Part shown: positions 44,501 through 53,143 of the stretch, in pieces
Layout: each line of letters starts with the position of its first letter
Position numbering within the stretch: the stretch's first letter is position 1
Origin: Amycolatopsis albispora
Lineage (GTDB): Bacteria > Actinomycetota > Actinomycetes > Mycobacteriales > Pseudonocardiaceae
Direction: 5' to 3'
Assembly: GCF_003312875.1 (NCBI RefSeq)
Contig: NZ_CP015163.1
Coordinates: 3,534,001 to 3,598,000, forward strand
Length of the DNA stretch: 64,000 nucleotides
Program-made: the position numbers and the translations under genes
Notes under the pieces: model-generated
What the model was told of the DNA's origin: nothing
What the model saw: only the letters and a program-made list of their open reading frames with translations
Databases searched by the model: none

Positions 44501-44735
44501 CCTTGACGTACCCGGTGAGCAGGTGCCCGTAGTGCGGCAGGCCGTTGGCGAACGGCGGGCCGTCGTAGAAGACGTACTCGTTGGCGCCGTTCACGCCGGG
44601 GTCGCGGGCGTCCACGGTGGCCTGGAAGGTCCGGTCGGCCTCCCAGTAGGCCAGCACGTCCTTCTCCAGCGCCGGGAACGACGGCTGGGACGGCACCTGG
44701 CCGGTCGGTTCACCAGCCTCGGCCTTGGGGTACAT
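41571..44735 (-). CDS. ileS: isoleucyl-tRNA synthetase, eukaryote-like (IleRS2) type
   Basis: 1054 residues. Class I synthetase that charges tRNA-Ile. The HIGH motif is HYGH at residues 68-71 in [20 protein letters not shown], and the KMSKS loop is [13 protein letters not shown] near residue 600. Length, the HYGH variant and the C-terminal region without the bacterial Cys zinc finger fit the IleRS2 group, which is naturally tolerant of mupirocin in other bacteria; that tolerance is inference here. Expression is controlled by the T-box leader upstream, and a terminator follows directly. Confidence 0.96.
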   Translation of the reverse strand: MYPKAEAGEPTGQVPSQPSFPALEKDVLAYWEADRTFQATVDARDPGVNGANEYVFYDGPPFANGLPHYGHLLTGYVKDIVPRFETMRGKHVERRFGWDTHGLPAELEAERQLGITDKSQIDEMGIAAFNDACRESVLRYTGEWREYVTRQARWVDFENDYKTLDATFMESVIWAFKQLWDKGLIYEGYRVLPYCWRDETPLSNHELRMDDDVYASRQDPAVTVGFRLEGNGNDLDGAHLLIWTTTPWTLPSNLATAVHPEVTYVQVASGDRRFVLAEARVAAYAKELGEEPEVLARYTGTELLGTRYAPPFPYFLGQENAHRVLSADYVTTDDGTGVVHIAPAYGEEDKVVTDAAGITPVTPVDSKGRFTAEVPDYAGQQVFDANPNIIRDLKNGTGSAGRQGAVLLRHETYEHPYPHCWRCRNPLIYRAVSSWFVAVTEFKDRMVELNQQITWYPEHVKDGQFGKWLENARDWSISRNRYWGTPIPVWMSDDPNYPRTDVYGSLDELERDFGVRPADLHRPHIDELTRPNPDDPTGKSTMRRVPEVLDVWFDSGSMPYAQVHYPFENADWFEHHYPGDFIVEYIGQTRGWFYTLHVLATALFDRPAFRTCVSHGIVLGSDGQKMSKSLRNYPDVNEVFDRDGSDAMRWYLMASPILRGGNLVVTDKGIRDAVRQAVLPLWNSYYFLALYANAEGTEGKWRTDSQHVLDRYVLAKTHELVTDVEAALEVSDIAGACATVREFLEVLTNWYVRRSRDRFWAGEQDAVDTLHTVLEVTCRVLAPLLPLTTESVWRGLTGGRSVHLADWPGTTELPADAALVTAMDRVRQVCSSALSLRKANKLRVRLPLAKLLVAAEDVDALRQFTDIIRDEVNVKSVELTGDVAAHGAFEVAVNARAAGPRLGKDVQRVIKAVKAGEWSTSEGGALVAAGIELLETEYDRKLVAKDEGAAAELPGGSGLVLLDTEVTEELAAEGVARDLVRVVQQARRDAGLEVADRIALTVDAPVEVTEAARAHEEFVAGETLATSVAYDAVADGSTGTVGDGVKVTVAVRKN

Positions 44736-44744
44736 CGAGCGCTC

Positions 44745-44965
44745 CTCGCGGTGTCCAGTGGTCCCGGGTCACGGGGACGAAGCCCGGCCGGTCACGGCCG
44801 CGTTCCGCGGTACCACCCCGCTTGCCCGCACGCGAAGCGCGGGCCGCTCGTTCGACGGCTGTCACGGGCCGTACCCGTCCGGTTCTACTGAGGCCGGTGG
44901 CCCGTTCTTCCGGAGGCTCCCCGGTGATGGCCGGATCAGCGCCTGTGTTCTTCCAGGTTAACGCG
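44745..44965 (-). promoter_or_regulatory. ileS: ileS T-box leader (translational type)
   Basis: Read leftward: GCTGATCCGGCCATCACCG contains the Ile specifier ATC at 44936-44934, then GGAGCCTCCGGAAGAACGG, and the universal T-box GGGTGGTACCGCGG at 44819-44806. The ileS ribosome-binding site GAGGAG is about 55 nt further on. This is the ultrashort stem-I layout of actinobacterial ileS T-boxes, which sense uncharged tRNA-Ile and act on translation. Confidence 0.93.
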
Positions 44966-45019
44966 CCGGGGCAAGCGGATTCCGGGGAGGTCGGTTTTCC
45001 GGGGCTAGGGTCGCTGAGC

Positions 45020-46750
45020 ATGAAGGGGCTGGCACTTCCCGTGCTCGTTGTGGTGGTCGCTGGCGGGGTGGCCGGGCTGGGCGCGCTGGCCGGGCTCGGC
45101 CCGGCGACCGTGCTCGCCGCGCTGACCGCGTTGTTCTGCCTGATGGCGGCCTTCGGCGGACCGCTGCGGGCGGACCTGCGGCTGCTCGCCGGGTTCGCGC
45201 CCGCGCTGGTGTTCGGCGCAGGGGTGCCCCGGCTGCTCGGCGAGGTGTCGGACTGGGCCGCGATCGCGCTGCTCACCGCGGTGGTCTTCGTGGCGGGCTT
45301 GCTGCCCGCGCTGGGCCGCCGGTACGTGACGGTGGGGCTCGGGCTCGGCATGGCGTCGGTGTTCGGGTACGGGTTCCAGCTGACCGGCGCGGCGAGCGCG
45401 GCCCAGGTGCTCGGCGCGCCCGCGCTGGCCGTCGGCGTGGTGGTGGTGCTGCGGTTGCTGGCCGGGTTGCGGGACCCCGGCAAGCCGGTCCGCGAGGCCC
45501 TCGCCGAGTTGTTGGCGGGTGGCGGCAGCGCTGAGCAGGCCACCCGGTTGTGGCTCGGCGACCAGCCGCGGCGGTGGACCGCGCGGGTGCTCGCCCAGAC
45601 CCTGCGGTACCGCGCGGCGCGCCGGGTGCTCGAAGAACGCGGGGTGGTTACCGAGGAGGCCGCCACCGAGGCGGACAAGCTCGCTTCGCTGGTGCGTTCC
45701 CGGTCCACTTCGGACAGTGGGGTTGCGGCGCCATCTTTGACTGGCCCCGCCGACGAGTGGCATTCGAGGATGCGGGAAGCGCTCAGCGAGATCCACCGCG
45801 CGGCCACCCACCGCGGCGAGTCCACTGTGGAGATTCCACGCGGTTTGGCTCGCCGGGTGCTGGCGGACGAGCTGCGCGGTGCGTTGTCGTGGAAGTCGGC
45901 GCAGCTGCGGCACGCCGTCCGGTGCGCGCTGGGCTTGTTCGTGGCGCTGGCGGTGGCCCGGCTGCGGCCGGGCGATCCGCTGACGCTTTCGTTCCTGATG
46001 GCCACTTTTGCCGTCATGCAGCCGGAGTGGCGGGACAGCCTTCGCAAGGCGTGGCAGCGGGTCGCCGGTTCGGCTGGTGGGGCGGTGGTGCTGGCGCTGG
46101 TGCTCTGGTGGCTGCCGCCGTCGGCGCTGCTGCCGGTCGGCCTGGTCGCGATGCTCGCCGGCGTGCCGGTGATGGCCAGCAGGCCGGTGCTGTTCAACGG
46201 GTGCGTGGTGCTGATGAGCGTCGGCGTGAACGCGGCGAACCGGCACCTGGATCCGGCGCCGGTGCTGGTGGAGTACCTGCTGCTGATCCTGCTGGCGGTG
46301 ATGATCGGCTTGCTGTTCGGTTTCGCCGCAGTGCCGGGGGTGCGCAAACCAGGCGCGCCGGAACGCCTGGCGACAGCGGTCGCCGACACGCGGGCGCTGC
46401 TGTCCCGCCTGGCCGACACCCTGCGCGGTGACGCCGATCCACGGGAGCTGGCTTCCCTGTTCCGGCAGGCGGCGCGTTCGCAGCAGGACCTGCTCGCCGC
46501 CGAGCCGGGCAGCGCGGAACCCACTGGGCCACAACAGGAATCACTGGAACAAACCGCCGAAGCCCTGCGGGGCCTGCAAACCACCGCCGTCGCCATCGCC
46601 CTACCAGGCCCCCGGCACGCTTCCCTGGCCGAACCCATCACCGAGCTATTGGCCGGCCACACCCCCACCGACACGCCCACGGACGACGAGCAACGCCTCC
46701 TGCTGACGTCGCTGACCACACACCTGACCGCCCTGCGCTCGACCACCTGA
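45020..46750 (+). CDS. FUSC-type inner membrane protein
   Basis: 576 residues from ATG 45020; a TAGGGT -10 element at 45006-45011 suggests a leaderless or nearly leaderless mRNA. Two blocks of about six membrane segments (residues 1-140 and 310-430) separated by a cytoplasmic domain, with a second cytoplasmic tail: the duplicated FUSC/aromatic-acid exporter (AaeB-like) layout. The conserved FUSC segment LRHAVRCALGLFVALAVARL starts the second block. Possibly exports aromatic acids or stress metabolites. Starts divergently from ileS. Confidence 0.85.
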   Translation: MKGLALPVLVVVVAGGVAGLGALAGLGPATVLAALTALFCLMAAFGGPLRADLRLLAGFAPALVFGAGVPRLLGEVSDWAAIALLTAVVFVAGLLPALGRRYVTVGLGLGMASVFGYGFQLTGAASAAQVLGAPALAVGVVVVLRLLAGLRDPGKPVREALAELLAGGGSAEQATRLWLGDQPRRWTARVLAQTLRYRAARRVLEERGVVTEEAATEADKLASLVRSRSTSDSGVAAPSLTGPADEWHSRMREALSEIHRAATHRGESTVEIPRGLARRVLADELRGALSWKSAQLRHAVRCALGLFVALAVARLRPGDPLTLSFLMATFAVMQPEWRDSLRKAWQRVAGSAGGAVVLALVLWWLPPSALLPVGLVAMLAGVPVMASRPVLFNGCVVLMSVGVNAANRHLDPAPVLVEYLLLILLAVMIGLLFGFAAVPGVRKPGAPERLATAVADTRALLSRLADTLRGDADPRELASLFRQAARSQQDLLAAEPGSAEPTGPQQESLEQTAEALRGLQTTAVAIALPGPRHASLAEPITELLAGHTPTDTPTDDEQRLLLTSLTTHLTALRSTT

Positions 46751-46849
46751 CCACCAGCCACGAGCCGGTCGGCACCGGGCCGCGGAGGCGTGGCTCGAAC
46801 AAATCCCAGCGAGGTGAGTGGGTAGCGCGAGCCCGGCGGGCACGAACGA

Positions 46850-47230
46850 GAGCGCAGCCAGGCTCGATCCGTGGCAGCGCGGGCACGAGACAGCGTGGGC
46901 GCGAGGCGGCGCGAGCAGCCGGGGCGCGAGACAGGGCAAAAGCGCGGGCGGTGGGGCGCGAGACAGCACGCCAGGTGGCGCGAGACAGCGCGACCGGTGG
47001 CGCGAGACAGCGCGAGCACCCCGGAGGCTCGAGGCAGCGCGAGCAGCCGGGGGCGCGACGTAGCGCGGCGGCCGGTGCGCGAGGCAGGGCGAGGCGCGGG
47101 AGGTGGGGCGCGTGACAGCACGCCAGGTGAGGCGAGGCAGCGCGAGCAGCCGGGCGCGGGAGGCAGGGCGAGCAACCCGGAGCGCGAGGTAGCGCGAGCA
47201 GCCGGGGGCGCGAGGTAGTGCGAGTGGCGT
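46850..47230. repeat. degenerate GC-rich direct repeats in a 525-bp gene-free gap
   Basis: About 15 imperfect copies of a 20-26 nt unit related to GGCGCGAGACAGCGCGAG, often followed by CAGCCGG or CACGCCAGG. Two longer segments (around 46950-46980 and 47100-47130) share GTGGGGCGCG and GACAGCACGCCAGGTG. The units are not regular enough for CRISPR and no ORF with credible codon use runs through. The gap lies between the convergent FUSC and DivIVA-side genes. Confidence 0.8.
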
Positions 47231-47275
47231 GGGCGCGAATCCGGGGGTAGCGGGAAGGAGGCCGTTACCCGCCTA

Positions 47276-47938
47276 CTACTTGTTGGCCTTCTTGCGGCTG
47301 TCCCGGTGGGTGGCGGCGAGGTGGGCGTCGGGGCGGCAGCGGTCGCAGGGGGTGAAGCCCAGGTCCCGCGCCTCCGCGACGGCGATCGGGATGGTGTCCC
47401 GGTCGACCAGCCAGGTGCACGCCGCGAGGTGGTAGCGCGGGTACTCGTCCACCACCAGTACTTCCACGTCCAGCCCCGAGACCACCAGCAGATCGGCGGC
47501 GTCGGTGTCTTCTTCGCCCGGGTCGCCGGATTCTGCGGCGGGTTCATCGGGCTCGGCGGCACCGGCCGTGTCCTCGTCCTTGTCGGCGGAAGACTCCGCC
47601 AAATCACCCTCAGCGGGGATGAGTGCGGTCGCGGGCTCCTTCTCGTCCTCGACCGGGAGTTCGCCGGTGACCTCGCCCTCGACGGCGGAGTCGGCTGGAT
47701 CGGCCTTGTCGGCATCAGCGGCTTCGTCCGCGGACGCCGAGGTCGAAGCCGCAGCCGCGGCCGTCTCGGGCTCGGCGGCTGCCCGTTTCCGGCGCCGCAG
47801 CCATTCGGCCAGCATCACGATCCCGGCCAACACGGACACGCCCACCGAGATCCAGGCCCACAACGTGTTCGCGGTGATCAGACCCGCGACAACCAGACCC
47901 GCAGCAATCAGCACCAGCACCAGGACGACGTAGAGCAC
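47276..47938 (-). CDS. hypothetical membrane protein with acidic linker and Cys/His C-terminal motif
   Basis: 220 residues. Two N-terminal membrane helices (residues 1-50), a cluster of basic residues (RRRKRAA), a 90-residue acidic Ala/Glu/Asp linker of low complexity, then a compact C-terminal region CTWLVDRD...GFTPCDRCRPDAHL resembling a zinc-binding Ada-like motif. It lies directly downstream of divIVA as Rv2144c does in M. tuberculosis. The domain could sense or bind metal beneath the membrane; role unknown. Confidence 0.8.
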   Translation of the reverse strand: MLYVVLVLVLIAAGLVVAGLITANTLWAWISVGVSVLAGIVMLAEWLRRRKRAAAEPETAAAAASTSASADEAADADKADPADSAVEGEVTGELPVEDEKEPATALIPAEGDLAESSADKDEDTAGAAEPDEPAAESGDPGEEDTDAADLLVVSGLDVEVLVVDEYPRYHLAACTWLVDRDTIPIAVAEARDLGFTPCDRCRPDAHLAATHRDSRKKANK

Positions 47939-47969
47939 GGTGAATTACAACACGGACGGCACGCCGAAA

Positions 47970-48003
47970 CGGCCCCGACCCTCCGGCAGGAGGGACGGGG
48001 CCG
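47970..48003 (-). terminator. terminator of the divIVA gene
   Basis: 15-bp stem with one internal mismatch (47970-47984 with 47989-48003) and 4-nt loop, 23 bp past the divIVA stop codon. Confidence 0.85.
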
Positions 48004-48026
48004 CCGGTTCACTCGATCGTGTGGCC

Positions 48027-48887
48027 TCAGCCGGCCTCGGCCCGTGGGCCGAACGAGTAGCCCTGTCCGCTGCTGGACCCGCTCGCCGACTGGTTCGCGC
48101 CCGGCGAAGCGGGGGCGGCCGAGCCGCGGTCGTCCAGCTCACGCAGCTGCGACTCGAGGAACCCGCGCAGCCTCGTGCGGTACTCCCGCTCGATGGTCCG
48201 CAGCTCTTCGATCCGCTTGTTCAGCGTGTTCTTCTCGGAGTTCAGGCTGTTCATCGTCTCGGTGTACTTGCGCTGCGACTCGCGTTCCATCGTGGTCGCC
48301 TTGTCGCGCGCCTGCCGCTCCAGGGTCTCCGCCCTGGTGCGAGCGTCGTTCAGCATGGTCTCGGCACGCGTGCGTGCTTCGTTGACCATCGAGTCCGACT
48401 TCGCCCGCGCGTCCGAGAGCAGCTGCTCCGACTTGGTCCTGGCCTCGGCCAGCATGCCGTCGGACTCGGTCTTCGCCTCGGCGGTCAGCCGGTCGGCCAT
48501 CTCCTGCGCCAGGCCGAGCACCTTGGCCGCCTGCACGTTGGGCTCGCCGTTGTCCGGGCCCATGCCGTGGGCCTGGGTCTGCTCCATCGCACTGGGCGGC
48601 GGGACCGGGGCCAGCCGCCGGGGTTCCTCGCGCACCGGGGCGGGCGGGGGCACGCTGCCCACCGGGCCGGCGGACCGCGCGGTCTCCAGCTCGCCACGGG
48701 TCGATTCCAGCTCGGCATCGAGTTGCTCCACCTGCTGGCGAAGCTCGTTATTGTCCTCGATGAGCCGGGCGAGTTCGGTCTCCACCAGGTCGAGGAACGC
48801 GTCCACCTCGTCCTCGTTGTAGCCCCGTTTGCCTATGGGCGGCTTGCTGAACGCGACGTTGTGCACGTCAGCGGGGGTCAACGACAT
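48027..48887 (-). CDS. divIVA: polar growth and septum-site protein DivIVA/Wag31
   Basis: 286 residues. N-terminal DivIVA lipid-binding domain ([30 protein letters not shown], residues 7-36), Pro-rich linker, and a long coiled coil from residue 120 with repeating AEART-type heptads, then a Gly/Ser tail. In mycobacteria and streptomycetes it marks the growing pole and recruits elongation machinery. Size and intermediate linker match the Pseudonocardiales/Mycobacteriales form. Ends with its own terminator. Confidence 0.96.
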   Translation of the reverse strand: MSLTPADVHNVAFSKPPIGKRGYNEDEVDAFLDLVETELARLIEDNNELRQQVEQLDAELESTRGELETARSAGPVGSVPPPAPVREEPRRLAPVPPPSAMEQTQAHGMGPDNGEPNVQAAKVLGLAQEMADRLTAEAKTESDGMLAEARTKSEQLLSDARAKSDSMVNEARTRAETMLNDARTRAETLERQARDKATTMERESQRKYTETMNSLNSEKNTLNKRIEELRTIEREYRTRLRGFLESQLRELDDRGSAAPASPGANQSASGSSSGQGYSFGPRAEAG

Positions 48888-48935
48888 CAGATCACCTCAC
48901 GCACTCCATGGCCTGCAGGTCACCAGGGTCCCCGA

Positions 48936-49220
48936 TCACCCTGGATACGCCAGTTGCATCAGTATGAACACAACCAACAGCAGCACCATAATCGATAAGT
49001 CCAGTCCGACGCCGCCAATCCGCACCATCGGGATGATCCGCCGGACCAATCGGACCGGCGGGTCCGTAACTGTGTAGATGGTCTCCAGCGTCACCGCAAC
49101 CCCTCCGGCGGGGCGCCACTCGCGCGCGAAGGCGCGCACGAGTTCGACCACGACCCGTGCTGTGAGCAGGAGCCAAAAAGCGAACAGCACGTAGTAGAGG
49201 ACGATCCAGACCGCTTGCAC
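48936..49220 (-). CDS. YggT-family membrane protein
   Basis: 94 residues from GTG 49220; the shorter start is preferred because the extension has no homology-like features. Two membrane segments flank the basic loop DPPVRLVRRIIPMVRIGG, diagnostic of YggT. It lies between sepF and divIVA as Rv2146c does and is thought to help osmotic adaptation or septum positioning, though the exact role is unresolved. Confidence 0.92.
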   Translation of the reverse strand: MQAVWIVLYYVLFAFWLLLTARVVVELVRAFAREWRPAGGVAVTLETIYTVTDPPVRLVRRIIPMVRIGGVGLDLSIMVLLLVVFILMQLAYPG

Positions 49221-49320
49221 GTCTCCACTCTGCCACACCCGTGCCCCGGCGTGCGGACAGCGGGCTGACCTGGGGCGGACCGGCGTGGCGGACAACACCG
49301 TACAACAGGGCGGAAACGCC

Positions 49321-49357
49321 GATCAGGGGCACCGGCGCGTGGCTGGTGCCCCTGGTC
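49321..49357 (-). terminator. hairpin between sepF and the YggT gene
   Basis: A 14-bp stem with one G-U pair (49321-49334 region with 49344-49357, centred on CAGGGGCACC/GGTGCCCCTG), 11 bp past the sepF stop. It may partly insulate yggT-divIVA from the division operon. Confidence 0.7.
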
Positions 49358-49367
49358 GCGGAACGCG

Positions 49368-50015
49368 TCAGTTGCGGAGGAAGAGCCCGCCTTCGGCGAT
49401 GCGGCGGCGGTCTTCGGCGGTCACGTCGACGTCCGGCGGTGAGAGCAAGAACACCTTGTTGGTGACCTTGTCCATCGAGCCGCGCAGGGCGAACGCCAGC
49501 CCGGCCGAGAAGTCCACCAGCCGCTTGGCGTCGGCGTTGTCCATCTCGGTCAGGTTGATGATCACCGGGATGCCGTCGCGGTAGTGCTCGCCGATCGCCC
49601 TGGCCTCCGCGTAGCTGGTCGGGTGCAGGGTGGTGATCCGGCTGAGCGGGTCACGGCTGGGCAGCCGCGACTGCTCCGGCACCGGCCGCAGCCTGGCCAC
49701 CGGGTCCGGCCGGTCCACCGCGAGCGCGCCCTGCACCGCCGGGGTGGCGGCGGGCACGCGGCCACGCGGGCGCGGCTCGTCGTCGTCGAACTCGTCCATC
49801 GCCCGGTACCGACCCCGGGAGCGGGTGCGCACCGGCGGTGCGGCAGGCTCCTCGTAGGTCTCGTACTCGTCGTCGGCGTCGGCGTAGTCGGCGAAGTCAC
49901 GGGTGTCACGGGAGTCACGCCGGTAGTCGCCGTCGTAGCTGTCGTACCCGTCATAGCCGTCACTGTCGGCCGGGACCATGCCGAAGTACGCCTTCAGCTT
50001 CTGCAGCGCGCTCAT
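49368..50015 (-). CDS. sepF: cell division protein SepF
   Basis: 215 residues from ATG 50015 (GGGAGG upstream). N-terminal amphipathic helix ([12 protein letters not shown]) for membrane binding, a long Asp/Tyr-rich linker ([16 protein letters not shown]), then the conserved C-terminal SepF core ([38 protein letters not shown]) which dimerises and binds the FtsZ tail. It anchors FtsZ in actinobacteria that lack FtsA. The Tyr-rich linker is longer than in Firmicutes. Confidence 0.95.
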   Translation of the reverse strand: MSALQKLKAYFGMVPADSDGYDGYDSYDGDYRRDSRDTRDFADYADADDEYETYEEPAAPPVRTRSRGRYRAMDEFDDDEPRPRGRVPAATPAVQGALAVDRPDPVARLRPVPEQSRLPSRDPLSRITTLHPTSYAEARAIGEHYRDGIPVIINLTEMDNADAKRLVDFSAGLAFALRGSMDKVTNKVFLLSPPDVDVTAEDRRRIAEGGLFLRN

Positions 50016-50127
50016 GCGGTGTGCCTCCCTGCCCTCTTCGACCCTCACGGCCACTCACGCCCGAAAGCCACGCCAGTGCCCCACCGTTACGCTACGTCAC
50101 CGAATACGGCGCCGCCCGACGATTTCA

Positions 50128-50868
50128 CTACGGTGAGGCTAAACCTCGCCGTCCGAGCAACGCGGTTCCGACACGCACACAGGTCGAGCCGCACGCGATG
50201 GCTTGTTCAAGATCACCGCTCATCCCCGCCGAGAGTTCCACGGCGGAGGGGTGGTCTTCAAGGAACTTTTCCCTGGCAGCCGCCAGGCGGGAGAAGGCCT
50301 CGGCGGGGTCAGTACCCAGCGGGGCCACCGCCATCAGGCCGCGGAGCCGCAAATCACCCGACTGGGTGAGGTTCTCGGCCAGCGCGGGCAGCTCCGGGAG
50401 CGGGCAGCCGCCGCGCGCACGCGCCGTCTCCTCGTCGTCCAGGCTGACCTGGGCGAGCACATCGAGAGGATGATCACGTTCACCGCGCTCGCGCGCGGCG
50501 CGGACGGCCTTCGCGAGGGCGTCCGCTAGCCGGAGCGAATCCACCGATTGGACCTCGTCCGCCCAGCGGACCACCGACCGGGCCTTGTTCCGCTGGAGCC
50601 TGCCGACCATGTGCCAGCGCACGCGCGCGTCCGGGCGCATCGACGCCACTTCGCCCGCCTTCGCGCTCGCCTCCTGGTCGCGGTTCTCGGCGAGATCGGT
50701 CATGCCGAGATCGGTCAGCAGCGCGGCGTCCACCGCCGGAAAGGTTTTGGTCACCGCGAGTAGCCGCACCTCTTCGGGACGCCGCCCGGCCGCCGCGCAG
50801 GCGTCGCGGATCTGCGTGCGAACCCGTTCGAGTGACTCGGCGAGCTCGGCCTGCCGGTCGGTGCTCAT
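50128..50868 (-). CDS. yggS: YggS-family PLP homeostasis protein
   Basis: 246 residues from ATG 50868, overlapping the pgeF stop (ATGA). Alanine-racemase-like TIM barrel with PLP-binding Lys in LLAVTKTFPAVD near residue 41 and WHMVGRLQRNKARSV near 85. It binds PLP and helps vitamin B6 and amino acid balance; not an enzyme in its own right. Fixed member of the ftsZ-sepF interval (Rv2148c). Confidence 0.95.
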   Translation of the reverse strand: MSTDRQAELAESLERVRTQIRDACAAAGRRPEEVRLLAVTKTFPAVDAALLTDLGMTDLAENRDQEASAKAGEVASMRPDARVRWHMVGRLQRNKARSVVRWADEVQSVDSLRLADALAKAVRAARERGERDHPLDVLAQVSLDDEETARARGGCPLPELPALAENLTQSGDLRLRGLMAVAPLGTDPAEAFSRLAAAREKFLEDHPSAVELSAGMSGDLEQAIACGSTCVRVGTALLGRRGLASP

Positions 50869-51572
50869 CCGGCCTCGACCCAGGTGATCGCGGCGATCCT
50901 CCCGGTGGTGCCGTCGCGCCGGAAGCTGAACAGCGTCTTGTCCTCGGCGGTACACCGCGGGTCCACGCCGATCTTGGCGATGCCCGCGTCGGCCAGCTGG
51001 CGCCACAGCCCGGCACGCAGGTCCAGTCCCGGCGTGCCGTTGCGACTCTTGCAGGCGCTGCCGGGCAGGTGCGCCCCGACGTCGTCGGCCATCGCCTTCG
51101 GCACCTCGTAGCACTCACCGCAGATCGCCGGGCCGAGCAGCGCTTCGACCTTGCCGAGTTCGGCACCGGCCGACTTCATCGCGTCCAGCGCGGCGGGGAC
51201 CACGCCCACCCTGGCGCCGACGCGGCCCGCGTGCACCGCGGCCACCACCCCGTTTTCGGGGTCACCGAGCAGCACCGGCACGCAGTCGGCGACCAGCGCC
51301 ACCAGCGCGACCCCGGGCCGTGCGGTGACCAGCGCGTCGGTGGCCTCGGCGGGCGGCCCGCCGGGTTGGTCGACCACGGTCGCCGTGCGGCCGTGCACCT
51401 GTTCCATCCACGCCAGATCACCTTCGGCGAGGCCGAGTTCCGCGGCGAGGCGGCGACGGTTGGCCGCCACCGCCGACTCGTCGTCGCCGACGTGGTCACC
51501 GAGGTTGAAGCTTTCGTACGGTGCCCGCGAGGCACCGCCCGCCCTGGTCGTGACGACCCTCCGAATACGCAC
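50865..51572 (-). CDS. pgeF: peptidoglycan editing factor PgeF (YfiH, multicopper-oxidase-like fold)
   Basis: 235 residues. Metal-binding residues: His in WMEQVHGRTA near 60, Cys in VADCVPVLL near 95 and His in AAVHAGRVGA near 114. Known E. coli PgeF hydrolyses L-Ser-containing muropeptide precursors so that L-Ala is used in peptidoglycan; earlier annotations call it polyphenol oxidase. Ends 4 bp into yggS and starts 10 bp after ftsZ. Confidence 0.93.
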   Translation of the reverse strand: MRIRRVVTTRAGGASRAPYESFNLGDHVGDDESAVAANRRRLAAELGLAEGDLAWMEQVHGRTATVVDQPGGPPAEATDALVTARPGVALVALVADCVPVLLGDPENGVVAAVHAGRVGARVGVVPAALDAMKSAGAELGKVEALLGPAICGECYEVPKAMADDVGAHLPGSACKSRNGTPGLDLRAGLWRQLADAGIAKIGVDPRCTAEDKTLFSFRRDGTTGRIAAITWVEAG

Positions 51573-51581
51573 CCACGCAGC

Positions 51582-52922
51582 CTAGCGGCGCATGAAGGGG
51601 GGAACGTCCACCTCGTCGTCGCTGGGGTCGTCGGTGACCGGCACCGGACGGCCGGGGGGCAGGTTGCCCTGGGTGTTCTGCGAGGTGGTGCGCGGGGTCG
51701 GGTAGCCGGGACGGCTCCCGCCCGGCTGCGGCAGGCCGCCCGAGATCGAGCCGGTGCCGCCGCTGAACCCGCCGCCACCGAGCCGGTCGCCCGTGGCGCC
51801 GCCGCCGACCGGCGACTGCCCGCGCTGCCCCGGCGCCGGCGTGCCCGGCCGCTGGGACGAGGCGGGCGGCAGCGAACCGGCGCCGTTGCCCGAACCGCCG
51901 ACCTGACCGGCCTCGGCGGACACCGTGGTGCTGCGCGAGCCGACCGCGGACGGGTCGAGCTTCTTGTGCGTCGGCGCGCCCGCGTCGAAACCGGCCGCGA
52001 TCACGGTGACCCGGACCTCGTCGCCGAGCGAGTCGTCGATGATCGTGCCGAAGATGATGTTGGCGTCCGGGTGCGCGGACTCCTGCACCAGCGACGCGGC
52101 CTCGTTGATCTCGAACAGGCCGAGGTCGGAGCCGCCCGCGATGGACAGCAGCGCGCCGTGCGCCCCGTCCATCGAGGCCTCCAGCAACGGCGAGTTGATG
52201 GCCTTCTCGGCGGCCTGCACCGCCCTTCCCTCGCCACGCGCGGATCCGATGCCCATCAGCGCGCTGCCCGCGCCGGACATCACGCTCTTGACGTCGGCGA
52301 AGTCCAGGTTGATCAGGCCGGGCGTGGTGATCAGGTCGGTGATGCCCTGCACACCGGAGAGCAGCACCTCGTCGGCCGAGCGGAAGGCGTCCATCAGCGA
52401 GACGCCGATGTCGCCGAGCTGCAGCAGCCGGTCGTTCGGGATGACGATCAGCGTGTCGCACTCGTTGCGCAGCGCCTGGATGCCGTCCTCGGCCTGCTTG
52501 CCGCGGCGCTTGCCCTCGAAGGAGAACGGCCGGGTGACCACGCCGATGGTCAGCGCGCCCAGCTTGCGCGCGATCTGCGCCACCACCGGCGCACCGCCGG
52601 TGCCGGTGCCGCCGCCCTCGCCCGCGGTCACGAACACCATGTCGGCGCCCTTGATGACCTCTTCGATCTCCTCGCGGTGGTCTTCGGCGGCACGCTGGCC
52701 GACCTCCGGGGCGGCGCCGGCGCCGAGCCCGCGGGTGAGTTCGCGGCCGATGTCGAGCTTGACATCGGCGTCGGACATGAGCAGTGCCTGCGCGTCGGTG
52801 TTCACCGCGATGAACTCGACACCCTTGAGGCCGACCTCGATCATCCGGTTGACGGCGTTGACGCCGCCGCCACCGATGCCGACGACCTTGATCACCGCGA
52901 GGTAGTTGTGCGGGGGCGTCAT
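51582..52922 (-). CDS. ftsZ: cell division GTPase FtsZ
   Basis: 446 residues from ATG 52922 (AGGAAGG upstream). Nucleotide-binding [15 protein letters not shown], the tubulin signature [10 protein letters not shown] near residue 107, T7 loop [11 protein letters not shown], a Gly-rich linker and the C-terminal peptide [12 protein letters not shown] that binds SepF and FtsW. Forms the cytokinetic ring. Usually it sits next to ftsQ; here about 7 kb of other genes intervene, and it has its own consensus promoter upstream. Confidence 0.98.
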   Translation of the reverse strand: MTPPHNYLAVIKVVGIGGGGVNAVNRMIEVGLKGVEFIAVNTDAQALLMSDADVKLDIGRELTRGLGAGAAPEVGQRAAEDHREEIEEVIKGADMVFVTAGEGGGTGTGGAPVVAQIARKLGALTIGVVTRPFSFEGKRRGKQAEDGIQALRNECDTLIVIPNDRLLQLGDIGVSLMDAFRSADEVLLSGVQGITDLITTPGLINLDFADVKSVMSGAGSALMGIGSARGEGRAVQAAEKAINSPLLEASMDGAHGALLSIAGGSDLGLFEINEAASLVQESAHPDANIIFGTIIDDSLGDEVRVTVIAAGFDAGAPTHKKLDPSAVGSRSTTVSAEAGQVGGSGNGAGSLPPASSQRPGTPAPGQRGQSPVGGGATGDRLGGGGFSGGTGSISGGLPQPGGSRPGYPTPRTTSQNTQGNLPPGRPVPVTDDPSDDEVDVPPFMRR

Positions 52923-53000
52923 CGGGATCCGCCTTCCTGATCGTGACTGTGCGTGTTGCCCCGCCGGCGGTCGCCCCTCGGACACTTCCCCGCCCGAAAC

Positions 53001-53035
53001 CCTCGACCTCTAGTCGAGGCTTAGAGTTATGTCAA
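53001..53035 (-). promoter_or_regulatory. ftsZ: ftsZ promoter with palindrome over the -10 element
   Basis: Leftward -35 TTGACA (53035-53030), 17-nt spacer, -10 TAGAGG (53012-53007), giving a 5' leader of about 78 nt. The -10 lies in the centre of a 7-bp inverted repeat CCTCGAC/GTCGAGG (53001-53019), a possible operator. Confidence 0.7.
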
Positions 53036-53143
53036 CTACCGACGTTGCTCCAGGACGGTAGGGAGGAGCACGCCCGGAATCCAGGAGCCACGCCGCGCGC
53101 GTCGCAATCTCTTTGACCACAACGCCTTCGTGTGTGGAAAGTG

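Noticed and set aside
41505..44891. Very long open frame (over 1100 codons) on the + strand opposite ileS
   Set aside because: It is a GC-rich antisense shadow: composition is dominated by Arg/His/Val/Gly runs, and the other strand encodes a complete isoleucyl-tRNA synthetase.
46850..47230. Possible CRISPR array
   Set aside because: Repeat units vary in length and sequence, there are no uniform spacers, and no cas genes are nearby.
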